Shown here: positions 1 to 7,615 of the stretch, piece by piece
How the letters are laid out: every line of letters starts with the position of its first letter
Position numbering within the stretch: position 1 is the stretch's first letter
Assembly (NCBI GenBank): GCA_028705495.1
Contig: JAQWDK010000023.1
Coordinates: 1 to 34,397, forward strand
Length of the DNA stretch: 34,397 nucleotides
Source: Eubacteriales bacterium
GTDB taxonomy: Bacteria; Bacillota; Clostridia; Oscillospirales; CAG-382
Reading direction: 5' to 3'
Position numbers and translations under genes: made by a program
The notes under the pieces: generated by a model
What the model was told of the DNA's origin: nothing
The model's database searches: none
What the model saw: the letters and a program-made list of their open reading frames with translations, nothing else

Positions 1-228
1 ATATTTCTAAGAGCTTCAAAGCTTCTTGAAACGGCTCCTGTCGACTGCGTTGTTCTTGAAGATTCTTTCAATGGAATTAGAGGCGCACATGCGGCAGGTA
101 TGATTCCAATAATGATTCCTGACATCAAGAAGCCAACACCTGAAATAAAACAACTAACCTATGCAATTTATGATAGCTTAAGTGATGCACACGAGCTCCT
201 TGTCACTCTAAGAGAAAACAGATTCTAA
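1..228 (+). CDS. HAD-superfamily hydrolase, C-terminal part (5' end outside window)
   Basis: Frame 1 is open from the first base to TAA at 226-228, giving 75 residues. It contains VLEDSFNGIRGAHAAGM, the motif IV region of haloacid-dehalogenase-type phosphatases (subfamily IA, beta-phosphoglucomutase-like), with the acidic E-D pair that binds Mg2+ and the conserved S-x-N-G-I and A-x-x-A-G-M stretch. The chain ends in a typical amphipathic helix (LSDAHELLVTL). The family removes phosphate from sugar phosphates or nucleotides, or isomerises hexose phosphates. The substrate cannot be told because the cap domain and motifs I-III lie upstream of the window. The frame is recognisable as real by the motif alone, although it is too short for a size cut-off. 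Confidence 0.85.
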   Translation: MFLRASKLLETAPVDCVVLEDSFNGIRGAHAAGMIPIMIPDIKKPTPEIKQLTYAIYDSLSDAHELLVTLRENRF

Positions 229-238
229 TGTAAAAACC

Positions 239-275
239 GTCCGGACAAGTGCAGCGCATCGCAGCTCATCCGGAC
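239..275. other. Inverted repeat after the HAD gene
   Basis: GTCCGGA at 239-245 is matched by TCCGGAC at 269-275, leaving a 23-nt GC-rich loop. It lies 10 bp after the HAD stop codon and may end that transcript, but there is no T-run after it. The rest of 229-390 is AT-rich, with a further short GACCG/CGGTC inverted repeat at 323-335, and shows no gene. Confidence 0.3.
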
Positions 276-390
276 ATCCCATACGTTCGACTTTATTTAT
301 ATATGATATATATTGACTATCCGACCGATCCGGTCAGCCTATTAAATACACGATGTCACTTTAAGGCTTCTAAAAACCCTACATAAAGAA

Positions 391-777
391 TCAGCCGAAA
401 ACCGTCTGACCTCCGATAGCTGCCGTCTCATTGCCGCTCAGTCCAAAACTGACGGATATAGCTTCATTCACCTGTTGCATAACATTTTCATCAAGGTGTC
501 CCATTTTTTCCTTCAGCCGGTGTTTGTCAATCGTACGTACTTGCTCAAGCAAAATAACTGAATCCTTCGCCAAACCATAGTTATCGGCGTAGACTTCAAT
601 ATGTGTCGGAAGCCTTGATTTTCCGGTTTGACTTGTTATCGCCGCCGCAATTACAGTTGGACTGTATTTGTTGCCGACATCATTTTGGACAATTAACACC
701 GGTCTGACCCCGCCTTGTTCCGAGCCGATTACCGGGCTTAAATCCGCATAATAAATATCACCGCGTCTTATCAACAT
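391..777 (-). CDS. mazF: mRNA interferase toxin MazF/EndoA (PemK family), no antitoxin beside it
   Basis: 128 residues. The start [29 protein letters not shown] is the hallmark of EndoA/MazF: the R-R-G-D-[IV]-Y-x-A-D-L strand, the G-S-E-Q-G-G-x-R-P loop that carries the catalytic Arg, and the VIAAAITSQ strand with the catalytic Thr/Ser. These enzymes cut single-stranded mRNA at short motifs; Bacillus EndoA cuts at UACAU. An AAAGGA ribosome site lies about 10 nt before the ATG. The usual Firmicutes antitoxin (ribbon-helix-helix, about 90 aa) would be directly upstream, yet the roughly 250 bp between this gene and the divergent galactokinase hold no open frame of 60 codons or more on the minus strand. 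Some 10 residues longer than Bacillus EndoA, with a C-terminal Gly-rich extension. Confidence 0.92.
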   Translation of the reverse strand: MLIRRGDIYYADLSPVIGSEQGGVRPVLIVQNDVGNKYSPTVIAAAITSQTGKSRLPTHIEVYADNYGLAKDSVILLEQVRTIDKHRLKEKMGHLDENVMQQVNEAISVSFGLSGNETAAIGGQTVFG

Positions 778-850
778 CCTGTGACCATTCCTTTCTGTTT
801 TTTTCTTTTACACATACCTTTTTCGGCCGTAAGGCAAAAAACCGTCCGAA

Positions 851-878
851 ATTTTAAGATTTACGATTTATTTCGCAA
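851..878 (-). promoter_or_regulatory. Possible sigma-A promoter of mazF
   Basis: On the minus strand TTGCGA (878-873) is followed after 16 nt by TAAAAT (856-851), four and five matches to consensus. It points toward mazF, whose ATG is about 75 bp downstream. Matched by eye; AT-rich sequence makes chance hits likely. Confidence 0.3.
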
Positions 879-1034
879 ATCAACTAATGCGCTTATCTGT
901 TACAATCATATTTTTGCCTTTGTTATATATTTTATTCCGATGTGATAAACTTTGACAATTTTCGATACTGTAACCTCAAAACACAAAAAAGTTATGTAAT
1001 CACCTCACAAAACCACTCTTTCAGGAGAAAAAAT

Positions 1035-2345
1035 ATGCAATTATCGAAGCTTCTTAAAAAAATAAATTCTGGTGATTTTGATAAAGCTTTTTCAAAGCTT
1101 TATCAAAATACTGACGAAGCAAGGAAAAGATACATAAAAGCTATCAATAGCTTCTCCGCTCTTTACGGCGATAATGATGTCGAGCTTTTTTCCGTACCCG
1201 GCAGAAGCGAAATCAGCGGCAACCACACCGACCATAATCACGGTAAAGTCATTGCTGCTGCAATCGACCTTGATATAATCGCGGTTGTAGCAAAAAAACC
1301 AGAGCCTTCTATCAGAATTACCTCCGAAGGATACCGAGAGGATTATGTCAACATCAATGTTCTTGATTCAGTCAAATATAAAAAAGGCAGTTCAACTGCC
1401 CTTGCTGCAGGTATGTGTGCTTTTTTCAAAGAAAACGGATATAATATAGGCGGTTTTGACGCGTTTACGACATCACAAGTGCTTTCCGGCAGTGGCTTGT
1501 CATCTTCTGCAGCTTTCGAGGTAATGGTTGGCAACATCCTCAACTATCTTTACAACAATGGTAAAGTTTCAGCAGTTTCTATTGCAAAAATTGCCCAGAA
1601 ATCCGAAAATGTGTTCTTTGGTAAACCCTGTGGCCTGATGGATCAGACGGCTTGTGCTGTCGGTGGTTTTGTAGCGATTGATTTCAAAGACCCTGCTAAA
1701 CCTGTTGTTGAAAAGATTGACAAAAGCCTGTCCGACTACGGCTATTCATTATGCATCACCGACACAGGCGGAAACCATGCCGACTTAACAGAAGACTATG
1801 CTTCCGTCCCTGCTGAAATGAAATCTGTTGCCGCAGTTTTTGGTGTTAAAACTCTTCGCGATGTAGATGAAAGCAAATTCTATAAAACGATCCCAAGCTT
1901 GAGAGAAAAGTGTGGAGACCGTGCTGTTCTTAGAGCAATACATTTTTTCAATGAAAATAAGCGTGTTACAAAACAAACCGCTGCCCTTTCAAGCGGTGAT
2001 ATCGATACTTTTCTTAAACTTGCTTCCGAAAGTGGAGATTCGTCTTTTAAATATCTTCAAAATGTTTATACTAATAAAAACGTAACGGAACAAGGGCTCT
2101 CCCTCGCACTTGCTCTCAGCTCCGACTATAGAAGCAGAGTTCATGGTGGAGGTTTTGCTGGAACGATACAAGCTTTTGTACCATTTGATGAAACTGAAAA
2201 ATACAGAAATATCATTGATGAAGTTTTCGGTTCAGGAAGGTGCAAAGTTCTATCAGTAAGAAATTACGGAGCGATAAAAATCGACGAGAATATGATTTTT
2301 TCTCCGCCAACCGAAAAAGATGATAAAGGAACAGCGATATGCTAA
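1035..2345 (+). CDS. galK: Galactokinase-like GHMP kinase
   Basis: 436 residues from ATG 1035, chosen over an in-frame upstream start at 942 because AGGAG lies about 7 nt before it and the extra 31 residues look non-coding. All three GHMP-kinase motifs are present: SVPGRSEISGNHTDHNHG (about 53-70, the galactokinase signature, normally G-R-V-N-L-I-G-E-H-T-D-Y-N), the ATP-binding loop SGSGLSSSAA (151-160), and HGGGFAGTIQAF (from about 370). GLMDQTACAVGG matches the catalytic-Asp segment of galactokinases. The enzyme would phosphorylate galactose or a related sugar at C1 in the cytosol (Leloir pathway). The signature is divergent (SGNHTDHN), a subgroup usually annotated as galactokinase in Clostridia, so another sugar is possible. 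The end overlaps the next gene by 7 bp. Confidence 0.82.
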   Translation: MQLSKLLKKINSGDFDKAFSKLYQNTDEARKRYIKAINSFSALYGDNDVELFSVPGRSEISGNHTDHNHGKVIAAAIDLDIIAVVAKKPEPSIRITSEGYREDYVNINVLDSVKYKKGSSTALAAGMCAFFKENGYNIGGFDAFTTSQVLSGSGLSSSAAFEVMVGNILNYLYNNGKVSAVSIAKIAQKSENVFFGKPCGLMDQTACAVGGFVAIDFKDPAKPVVEKIDKSLSDYGYSLCITDTGGNHADLTEDYASVPAEMKSVAAVFGVKTLRDVDESKFYKTIPSLREKCGDRAVLRAIHFFNENKRVTKQTAALSSGDIDTFLKLASESGDSSFKYLQNVYTNKNVTEQGLSLALALSSDYRSRVHGGGFAGTIQAFVPFDETEKYRNIIDEVFGSGRCKVLSVRNYGAIKIDENMIFSPPTEKDDKGTAIC

Positions 2346-2668
2346 AACCTGAACAAAAACTCATGCTTACACTTATAGGCTGGACTCTTCTAAGCGGTGG
2401 CATTTATTTTGCTATGATATATGCCAAGATACTTTGGGGACCGATGCTTTATGCTTTAATCGCCGGAGGACTTATCATCGCCTTCGTTGTTTTAAATAAG
2501 GGTATGAAACTCGAAAAACCAATCGAAGGAGATTCCGAGAGTGAAAAAAGATATGTGCGTTCAAAATATCTGATTTTACTTGCGTTTCCACTTATGTTAT
2601 TCGTGATGCTTGATTTGATTTTACTTTCGTTCAACCTTAACATAGCTAATTTGTTTAAGTTTGACTAA
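2339..2668 (+). CDS. Small hypothetical membrane protein
   Basis: 109 residues with three predicted membrane segments: about 9-27 (LTLIGWTLLSGGIYFAMIY), about 32-51 (WGPMLYALIAGGLIIAFVVL) and about 77-98 (LILLAFPLMLFVMLDLILL). A charged loop (KLEKPIEGDSESEKRYVRSK) separates the second and third. No family is recognised. Its ATG overlaps the end of the galactokinase-like gene (2339-2345) and the spacer to walJ is only 35 bp, so it is probably translationally coupled to the kinase and co-transcribed with both neighbours. No enzymatic motif is visible. Confidence 0.7.
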   Translation: MLKPEQKLMLTLIGWTLLSGGIYFAMIYAKILWGPMLYALIAGGLIIAFVVLNKGMKLEKPIEGDSESEKRYVRSKYLILLAFPLMLFVMLDLILLSFNLNIANLFKFD

Positions 2669-2703
2669 CTATCATTTTCCTACCGAAAGGACTGCTCTAT
2701 AAA

Positions 2704-3513
2704 ATGCGAAAAGTTGAAGCATATACGCTTTTTTCTGGATCAGGCGGCAATGCCGCATACATAAAAAGCGGAAGCGACGAATTTTTGATCGATGCGGGTG
2801 TTTCTTGCAGAGCGCTTGAACGCGCTCTTTGTGATTTAGGCACATCTCTTTCTAATATTCGTGCGATATTTATAACCCATGAACACGGCGATCATGTTAG
2901 AGGGCTTGAAATAATTGCAAAAAAACATAAATTACCCATATTCGTCAACTCCAAAAGCGCTTCTGTGCTTAAAGCTCAGTGTCGATATGTGGAAGACCTA
3001 ATTACTATCAAAATGCCAGGCGACAAAGTTTATCTTGCCGACACAATGATCGAATCAGGGGACACACCCCACGATTCAGCAGCATGCTCCTGTTACCGTA
3101 TCACGCTTGCCGACGGAACAAAGTTGGGTTATGCGACAGATATCGGTTATCTGAATAGTGGAGTTTCTGAAATTTTAAGCGGTTGTGATTACATAGTTGT
3201 AGAGTCGAATCACGATTTAGATATGCTCAGAAAAGGGCCTTATCCGGATTACCTTAAACGCCGTATATTGTCAGACAGCGGTCACCTTTCAAATAAAACC
3301 TGCGCTGCTTTTCTACCTTCTTTGGTAAATTTCGGTGCAAAAAGTATTGTACTTGCGCATTTGAGTAAAGAGAACAACGAACCGAGCGTTGCGTTTACTG
3401 AAAGTAGAATAGCTTTGAATTCAAGCGGAATTCGTATCGGTATAGATGATGTTTTAGGGGATGTTGCGCTTTGCGTAGCGGAAGTTTGCTCCCCGGTTAA
3501 GGTTATAGTTTAA
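2704..3513 (+). CDS. walJ: MBL-fold metallohydrolase of the WalJ/YycJ family
   Basis: 269 residues. The start with LFSGSGGNAAYI and the metal-binding motif THEHGDHVRG (H59-x-H61-x-D63-H64) identify the YycJ/WalJ branch of the metallo-beta-lactamase fold, predicted two-metal nucleases; in Bacillus and streptococci walJ usually sits in the walRK operon and affects the link between cell division and replication. Further ligands are likely the His of GDTPHDSA, the Asp of YATDIGYL and the His of LAHLSKENN near the C-terminus, all in the expected order. Here there are no walR/walK genes nearby; the neighbours are a small membrane protein and a glycosidase-like gene. A GAAAGGA ribosome site lies about 12 nt before the ATG. 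Cytosolic, no signal peptide. Confidence 0.9.
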   Translation: MRKVEAYTLFSGSGGNAAYIKSGSDEFLIDAGVSCRALERALCDLGTSLSNIRAIFITHEHGDHVRGLEIIAKKHKLPIFVNSKSASVLKAQCRYVEDLITIKMPGDKVYLADTMIESGDTPHDSAACSCYRITLADGTKLGYATDIGYLNSGVSEILSGCDYIVVESNHDLDMLRKGPYPDYLKRRILSDSGHLSNKTCAAFLPSLVNFGAKSIVLAHLSKENNEPSVAFTESRIALNSSGIRIGIDDVLGDVALCVAEVCSPVKVIV

Positions 3514-3543
3514 ATTAATATTGATGTAAACATGGGAGAAATT

Positions 3544-5595
3544 ATGAAAAAGCTCACTACAGATGTAAGGCTTAGTGCTGGTAGTTTATCCGCCGCCTTG
3601 CGAAAGAGTGACTCTGGTATCACTCTTTGTTCTATCAGAGACACAAAACTCGAAAGAAGGTTATTATCTGCAGAACGATCTTTGTTTTCGATTAAAGCCA
3701 AAAACCTTAAAACTAACGAAGTTTTTGACGCAGATTCTACATCAAATTGGGGATTTACTCAAATAACAAAAACTTCGACGGAAAAGTTTCTTATAGTCCT
3801 ATCCGACAACTCTTTAATGCCTGGAATAACCGTTACAATTTATGCTTCTACATCCTCAGACCGTATCACATGGAAAACTTCAATTCAAAATGACAGTAAA
3901 GAGCTGTCTGTAAGTCAATGCGACTACCCTGCTCTTTCATTTGATGCGAAGGAGAATGTTAAGTTTTTCTCACCATATGGTTGTGGTGAAATTTACTCTT
4001 CGACTAAGAAAGGTGGATATTCTTCAGAGCAGAATTATCCTTCATACGGTGCTTCAATGCAGTATCTCGCTTTTTGGGACACTGAGAAAAGAAGAGGCAT
4101 ATACTGTGGCGCACATGATCCTGCACCCGCATACAAGAAAATTTATTTCTCGAAAAAAGACGATGAAAAGCAGATGACGATCAAAATAGTTCTTCCCCTA
4201 ACAGAAACAACGACAGTCGGAAACTCACAAGAACTATGTGGAAAGATTGTATGGCAGATATTTGACGGCGACTGGTATGATGCTGCTCTCATTTACCGTG
4301 ATTGGGTATTTTCCGAAGCGAGCTGGTCGATAAAAGGTAAAGAGATTCCCGAGTGGCTTAAGAAAACAAATCACTGGTGGCTCGTTCATAATCTTGACGG
4401 TTTCAAAGCAGAAGACATTGCTGCATTGAATAAGGATCTTGGTGTAGACAGTGCAACTCATATATATTACTGGCACGAAATTCCTTTTGACAACGATTAT
4501 CCCCACTACTTCCCTATAAAACAAAAATATCTTGAAGAGATAAAGAAGCTTAAGGATATGGGTATCCGTACAATGCCTTATATAAACGGCAGACTTTGGG
4601 ATACAAGGGATAAAGGCACGGAAGATTGGCAGTTCTCCTCTAAAGCAAGACCCTACGCGACAAAAGACAAAGACGGAAAGCCCTTTATCGAAACATATAA
4701 CGCAAGAGAAGCTGACGGCAGTAAAGTTGAACTTGCAATAATGTGCCCCTCAACCGCAGTATGGCAGGAGAAGGTAAAGGAAATAACGAGCAGACTCTTT
4801 GGTGAGGTTGGCGTTGATGCGGTATATATCGATCAAATTGCAGCAGCAAAACCAAATCTTTGCGAGGACAAAACACATAACCACCCTGCCGGTGGTGGAA
4901 CTTGGTGGTGCTCAAGCTACGCTAATCTCCTTGAACATGTTTGCAGATCTATGTCTGACGAGAACGCTTTGACTACCGAATGCACAGCTGATCCTTTTAT
5001 GAGATACATGGATGCATATCTATCCTGGCTTTGGGTTAAAAATGATCAGGTTCCAGCGTTTCCTGCAATTTATTCGGACTACATACCCTACTTCGGTCTT
5101 AGTTACGGCTCCTTTAAAGAAAATGACGATGTCTGCTATCGTGTATTTACTTCACAAGCACTCCTTTATGGTGAGCAGATGGGTTGGATTAGACCTCAGC
5201 AGTATGAAGTTATGCAGAGCAAAGACTTTTATAAGAAGCTTGTCAGAACTCGAGCTAAGCTTGTAGACTTCTTTTGCGACGGAAGGATGCTTCGTCCACC
5301 GTTCATCACCGACGATGCGCCAAGAATGGAGAGCGACAAAGCAGGTGAAGCGTATGGTGGAATCATAGACTACGCTGCAGTTCAAGGCGCTCTCTGGCAG
5401 AACACTAAATCGGGTGAAAAGCTCTTGATACTTGTCAATACCTCTTATGAAAAAGCAAACGCAAATATTAAAACAGATGCCGAAGACGGTGTATATAAAG
5501 CCTATGGTGATGTTTCGGGTAACATAAAAATTGAAAATGGAAGCTCCTCAGTTGAACTTTCTCCCTCATCAGTCGTCTACTGCATAATACCTTAA
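3544..5595 (+). CDS. Cytosolic TIM-barrel glycoside-hydrolase-like protein (DUF6259-like)
   Basis: 683 residues from ATG 3544, preferred over ATG 3532 because GGGAG (3534-3538) is ideally placed for 3544. No signal peptide, so it acts in the cytosol. About residues 1-240 read as a beta-rich N-terminal domain (FSPYGCGEIYSS, ASMQYLAFWD); about 270-570 read as a TIM barrel with NHWWLVHNLDG, IYYWHEIPFDNDYP, MGIRTMPYINGRLWD and VDAVYIDQIAA; the C-terminus is a small beta domain. The YIDQ aspartate (D430) sits where clan GH-D/GH27-36-like enzymes carry the nucleophile, and E479 in TTECTAD is a candidate acid/base. The closest family I can name is DUF6259, a glycosidase-like domain of unknown substrate; this is from memory of motifs. 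Nearness to a galactokinase-like gene fits a galactoside substrate, but that is inference. Confidence 0.65.
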   Translation: MKKLTTDVRLSAGSLSAALRKSDSGITLCSIRDTKLERRLLSAERSLFSIKAKNLKTNEVFDADSTSNWGFTQITKTSTEKFLIVLSDNSLMPGITVTIYASTSSDRITWKTSIQNDSKELSVSQCDYPALSFDAKENVKFFSPYGCGEIYSSTKKGGYSSEQNYPSYGASMQYLAFWDTEKRRGIYCGAHDPAPAYKKIYFSKKDDEKQMTIKIVLPLTETTTVGNSQELCGKIVWQIFDGDWYDAALIYRDWVFSEASWSIKGKEIPEWLKKTNHWWLVHNLDGFKAEDIAALNKDLGVDSATHIYYWHEIPFDNDYPHYFPIKQKYLEEIKKLKDMGIRTMPYINGRLWDTRDKGTEDWQFSSKARPYATKDKDGKPFIETYNAREADGSKVELAIMCPSTAVWQEKVKEITSRLFGEVGVDAVYIDQIAAAKPNLCEDKTHNHPAGGGTWWCSSYANLLEHVCRSMSDENALTTECTADPFMRYMDAYLSWLWVKNDQVPAFPAIYSDYIPYFGLSYGSFKENDDVCYRVFTSQALLYGEQMGWIRPQQYEVMQSKDFYKKLVRTRAKLVDFFCDGRMLRPPFITDDAPRMESDKAGEAYGGIIDYAAVQGALWQNTKSGEKLLILVNTSYEKANANIKTDAEDGVYKAYGDVSGNIKIENGSSSVELSPSSVVYCIIP

Positions 5596-5613
5596 AACTC
5601 AGTAATAACAAAT

Positions 5614-5656
5614 ATTCCGCCACTCTCATATACTTAAGATATGGGGGTGGCGGAAT
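5614..5656 (+). promoter_or_regulatory. Hairpin covering the ribosome site and start codon of the patatin gene
   Basis: ATTCCGCCAC (5614-5623) is the exact complement of GTGGCGGAAT (5647-5656). The stem continues inward as TCTCATAT/ATATGGGG with G-U pairs, closing on a 7-nt loop (5632-5638): 18 paired positions. The right arm contains the G-rich ribosome site and the first two bases of the ATG at 5655. It could lower translation of the lipase, or serve as a weak terminator of the upstream gene, although no T-run follows. Confidence 0.65.
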
Positions 5657-6677
5657 GGCTTTATATAAAATTTTAAGCATTGACGGAGGCGGTATGAACG
5701 CTCTTGTCTGTGCTGTCGTACTCGCAAAACTCGAGGAGCTTTTAATAGAATATAGCGGTAAAAAAGATGCTTCACTGTGTGACTTCTTTGATTTCTTCAC
5801 AGGTACAAGTGCTGGAGGAATTTTGACTGGATCTTATTTGTGTCCCTTAGCGGAAGGGTCAACAAGACCGCTATTCACTGCAAAAAATGTCATAGATGAA
5901 TACATAAAAATAGGTAAAAAAATATTTAAGCGACCTGTTTTCCGAACAATTTACTCTCTCGGCGGGCTAACTGACTCAAAATACCCTTCAAGTAGGTTAA
6001 CAAAAGCTTTCATTCCGATTTTTGGTGATACAAAACTCAGTGAATGTCTAAAACCCTGCTTAATTCCTGCATACAACATTGCCAGCGGGAAATGTATTTT
6101 CTATGACCGAGAAAACGCAAAAGCTTATACCGAGCGCGACTATTATCTGCGCGATGTGCTAAGGGCGACTTCATCAGCTCCATCATACTTCCCGCCAGCG
6201 GTTATATCTGCTATGTCAGGCAAGGAAAGCTGTATGATAGATGGTGGTGTGTTTGCAAACAACCCCTCGATGTGTGGGCTTGTAGAGCTTGACAAAATGA
6301 CAGGTTGCGGCGCTGTTTGCGGTAAAAATGTCTCGGTTGTTTCGGTGGGACTTGGTATTAGAACTGATAGCATTAACTGTTCAACAGCGATGGGGTGGGG
6401 TAAAGTCGGTTGGGCGCTGCCAGTACTCAGTATTCTAATGAATGCTGTATCACAGACGACGGATTATCAACTCCGTAAAATATTTGCGTCTGATTTTACC
6501 GCTGACGCAAAGTATATGCGAATTGACGGTGCCGGAATGGATAACCTACCTTGTCTTGGTTCAATGGATGATGCAAGTGATAAAAATATTGATAGCTGCA
6601 TACGATATGGCGAAATTTTAGCGGAAGCTTACTGCGATCGAATGCAAAGCTTTGCTAAAATGCTGGTGGCAAACTGA
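5655..6677 (+). CDS. Patatin-like phospholipase
   Basis: 340 residues with the complete patatin catalytic set: oxyanion-hole motif SIDGGGMNA (about 8-16), nucleophile elbow GTSAGG with Ser52, and the catalytic Asp196 in MIDGGVFANNPSM. The ATSSAPSYFPP block before the Asp is also typical. The family hydrolyses acyl esters of phospholipids or neutral lipids with a Ser-Asp dyad. No signal peptide or membrane segment is seen, so it is probably cytosolic and may act on the inner membrane leaflet. The start codon is set by the family (patatins begin a few residues before DGGG); the G-rich stretch before it lies inside a hairpin. It stands 59 bp after the glycosidase-like gene, and a 121-bp gap separates it from the amidase. 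Confidence 0.9.
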   Translation: MALYKILSIDGGGMNALVCAVVLAKLEELLIEYSGKKDASLCDFFDFFTGTSAGGILTGSYLCPLAEGSTRPLFTAKNVIDEYIKIGKKIFKRPVFRTIYSLGGLTDSKYPSSRLTKAFIPIFGDTKLSECLKPCLIPAYNIASGKCIFYDRENAKAYTERDYYLRDVLRATSSAPSYFPPAVISAMSGKESCMIDGGVFANNPSMCGLVELDKMTGCGAVCGKNVSVVSVGLGIRTDSINCSTAMGWGKVGWALPVLSILMNAVSQTTDYQLRKIFASDFTADAKYMRIDGAGMDNLPCLGSMDDASDKNIDSCIRYGEILAEAYCDRMQSFAKMLVAN

Positions 6678-6798
6678 AACTGACTACATATTATATATTA
6701 GCATGAAATTTGCTTAGATGGAATCCCGCTGTGAAGTGTTCACACTACAAACGCTTCGCGGCAGAATGATATTATTATGAACACCGGAGGTATGGCAA

Positions 6799-7572
6799 AT
6801 GCCATCTGTTTATTTAAGCCCTTCTGCACAAGAATATAACCCCGCATACGGAGGCGGGACAGAAGAATATTACATGAATTTGATCGCCGACGCAATAGAA
6901 CCTTACTTAACGGCGAGCGGTATAACATTTTCACGCAATACTCCCGATATGACCGCTTCTCAATCGGCTTCACAATCAAATCAGGGTAACTATAATCTTC
7001 ACTTTGCAATACATTCAAATGCTTCACCTGTAAATTTAGCTGGTAGGCAAAGAGGTGCTGATTTCTACTTCTACACAACGAGTGCTCGTGGCAAGCAAGC
7101 TGCCGATATAATGGTTGCAAATTACAAAAAAATTTATCCGAATCCCGATAGAGTAAAAGCTTTAGGCAACACAACCTTCGCTGAACTACGCAGGACACGT
7201 GCCCCAGCAGTGTTAGCGGAGCTTGTTTACCATGACAATGCTGCTGACATGGACTGGCTTAGAAACAATATACCGGCTATCGGAAGAAATCTTGCACAGT
7301 CTATCGCGCAGTTCCTTGGTGTCCAGTTTGTTGATCCCAATGCAACCGCCAGTACTAACTGCAAAACAAACACATGTTCCAATATGGGGACGGTCTCAAC
7401 TCAAGGTGGTAGGCTAAATATTCGAAACGCACCCTTACTTGAAGGTGAAGTTTTAGGACAAATACCGAATGGATCATCCGTAATGATAAACGGACGCGAT
7501 GGCAACTGGTTCCGTGTGTCCTACAATGGCATCAACGGTTATGTTTTCAGTGAGTTTATTGTGCTAAATTAA
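6799..7572 (+). CDS. N-acetylmuramoyl-L-alanine amidase (Amidase_3) with C-terminal bacterial SH3 domain
   Basis: 257 residues. About 1-176 match the zinc amidase Amidase_3 fold: VYLSPSAQEYN at the N-terminus, GGGTEEYYMNLIADAI with a ligand Glu (22/23), HFAIHSNAS with ligand His72, and LAELVYHDNAADMDWL with catalytic Glu141. About 194-257 form an SH3b wall-binding domain (GRLNIRNAPLLEGEVLGQIPNG, DGNWFRVSYNG, GYVFSEFI). It would cut the bond between muramic acid and the stem peptide. The first zinc His of the classic GHGG motif is replaced by the SPSAQ segment, as in a recognised SPSxQ subgroup. There is no signal peptide, so export, phage-lysin-like release or a sporulation role are all open. 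GGAGG lies 8 nt before the ATG. Confidence 0.85.
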   Translation: MPSVYLSPSAQEYNPAYGGGTEEYYMNLIADAIEPYLTASGITFSRNTPDMTASQSASQSNQGNYNLHFAIHSNASPVNLAGRQRGADFYFYTTSARGKQAADIMVANYKKIYPNPDRVKALGNTTFAELRRTRAPAVLAELVYHDNAADMDWLRNNIPAIGRNLAQSIAQFLGVQFVDPNATASTNCKTNTCSNMGTVSTQGGRLNIRNAPLLEGEVLGQIPNGSSVMINGRDGNWFRVSYNGINGYVFSEFIVLN

Positions 7573-7582
7573 ATCCATACAA

Positions 7583-7610
7583 AAACGGAGAGTGTCACAA
7601 CTCTCCGTTT
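7583..7610. terminator. Bidirectional terminator between amidase and zupT
   Basis: AAACGGAGAGT (7583-7593) and ACTCTCCGTTT (7600-7610) form a perfect 11-bp stem with a 6-nt loop. A-rich and T-containing flanks on both sides let it serve both converging genes. Confidence 0.8.
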
Positions 7611-7615
7611 ACCTT

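Noticed and set aside
952..980. TTGACA at 952-957 as a galactokinase promoter
   Set aside because: No acceptable -10 box is found 16-18 nt downstream.
942..1034. Upstream start for the galactokinase-like gene at 942
   Set aside because: The extra 31 residues have no family match and no ribosome site, whereas ATG 1035 has AGGAG at proper spacing.
5468..5800. 110-codon minus-strand frame across the glycosidase/patatin border
   Set aside because: Low-complexity translation overlapping two well-supported genes; no start signals.
6740..7198. 152-codon open frame on the minus strand
   Set aside because: It lies wholly antisense to the amidase, has no ribosome site or recognisable motif, and its composition mirrors the coding strand.
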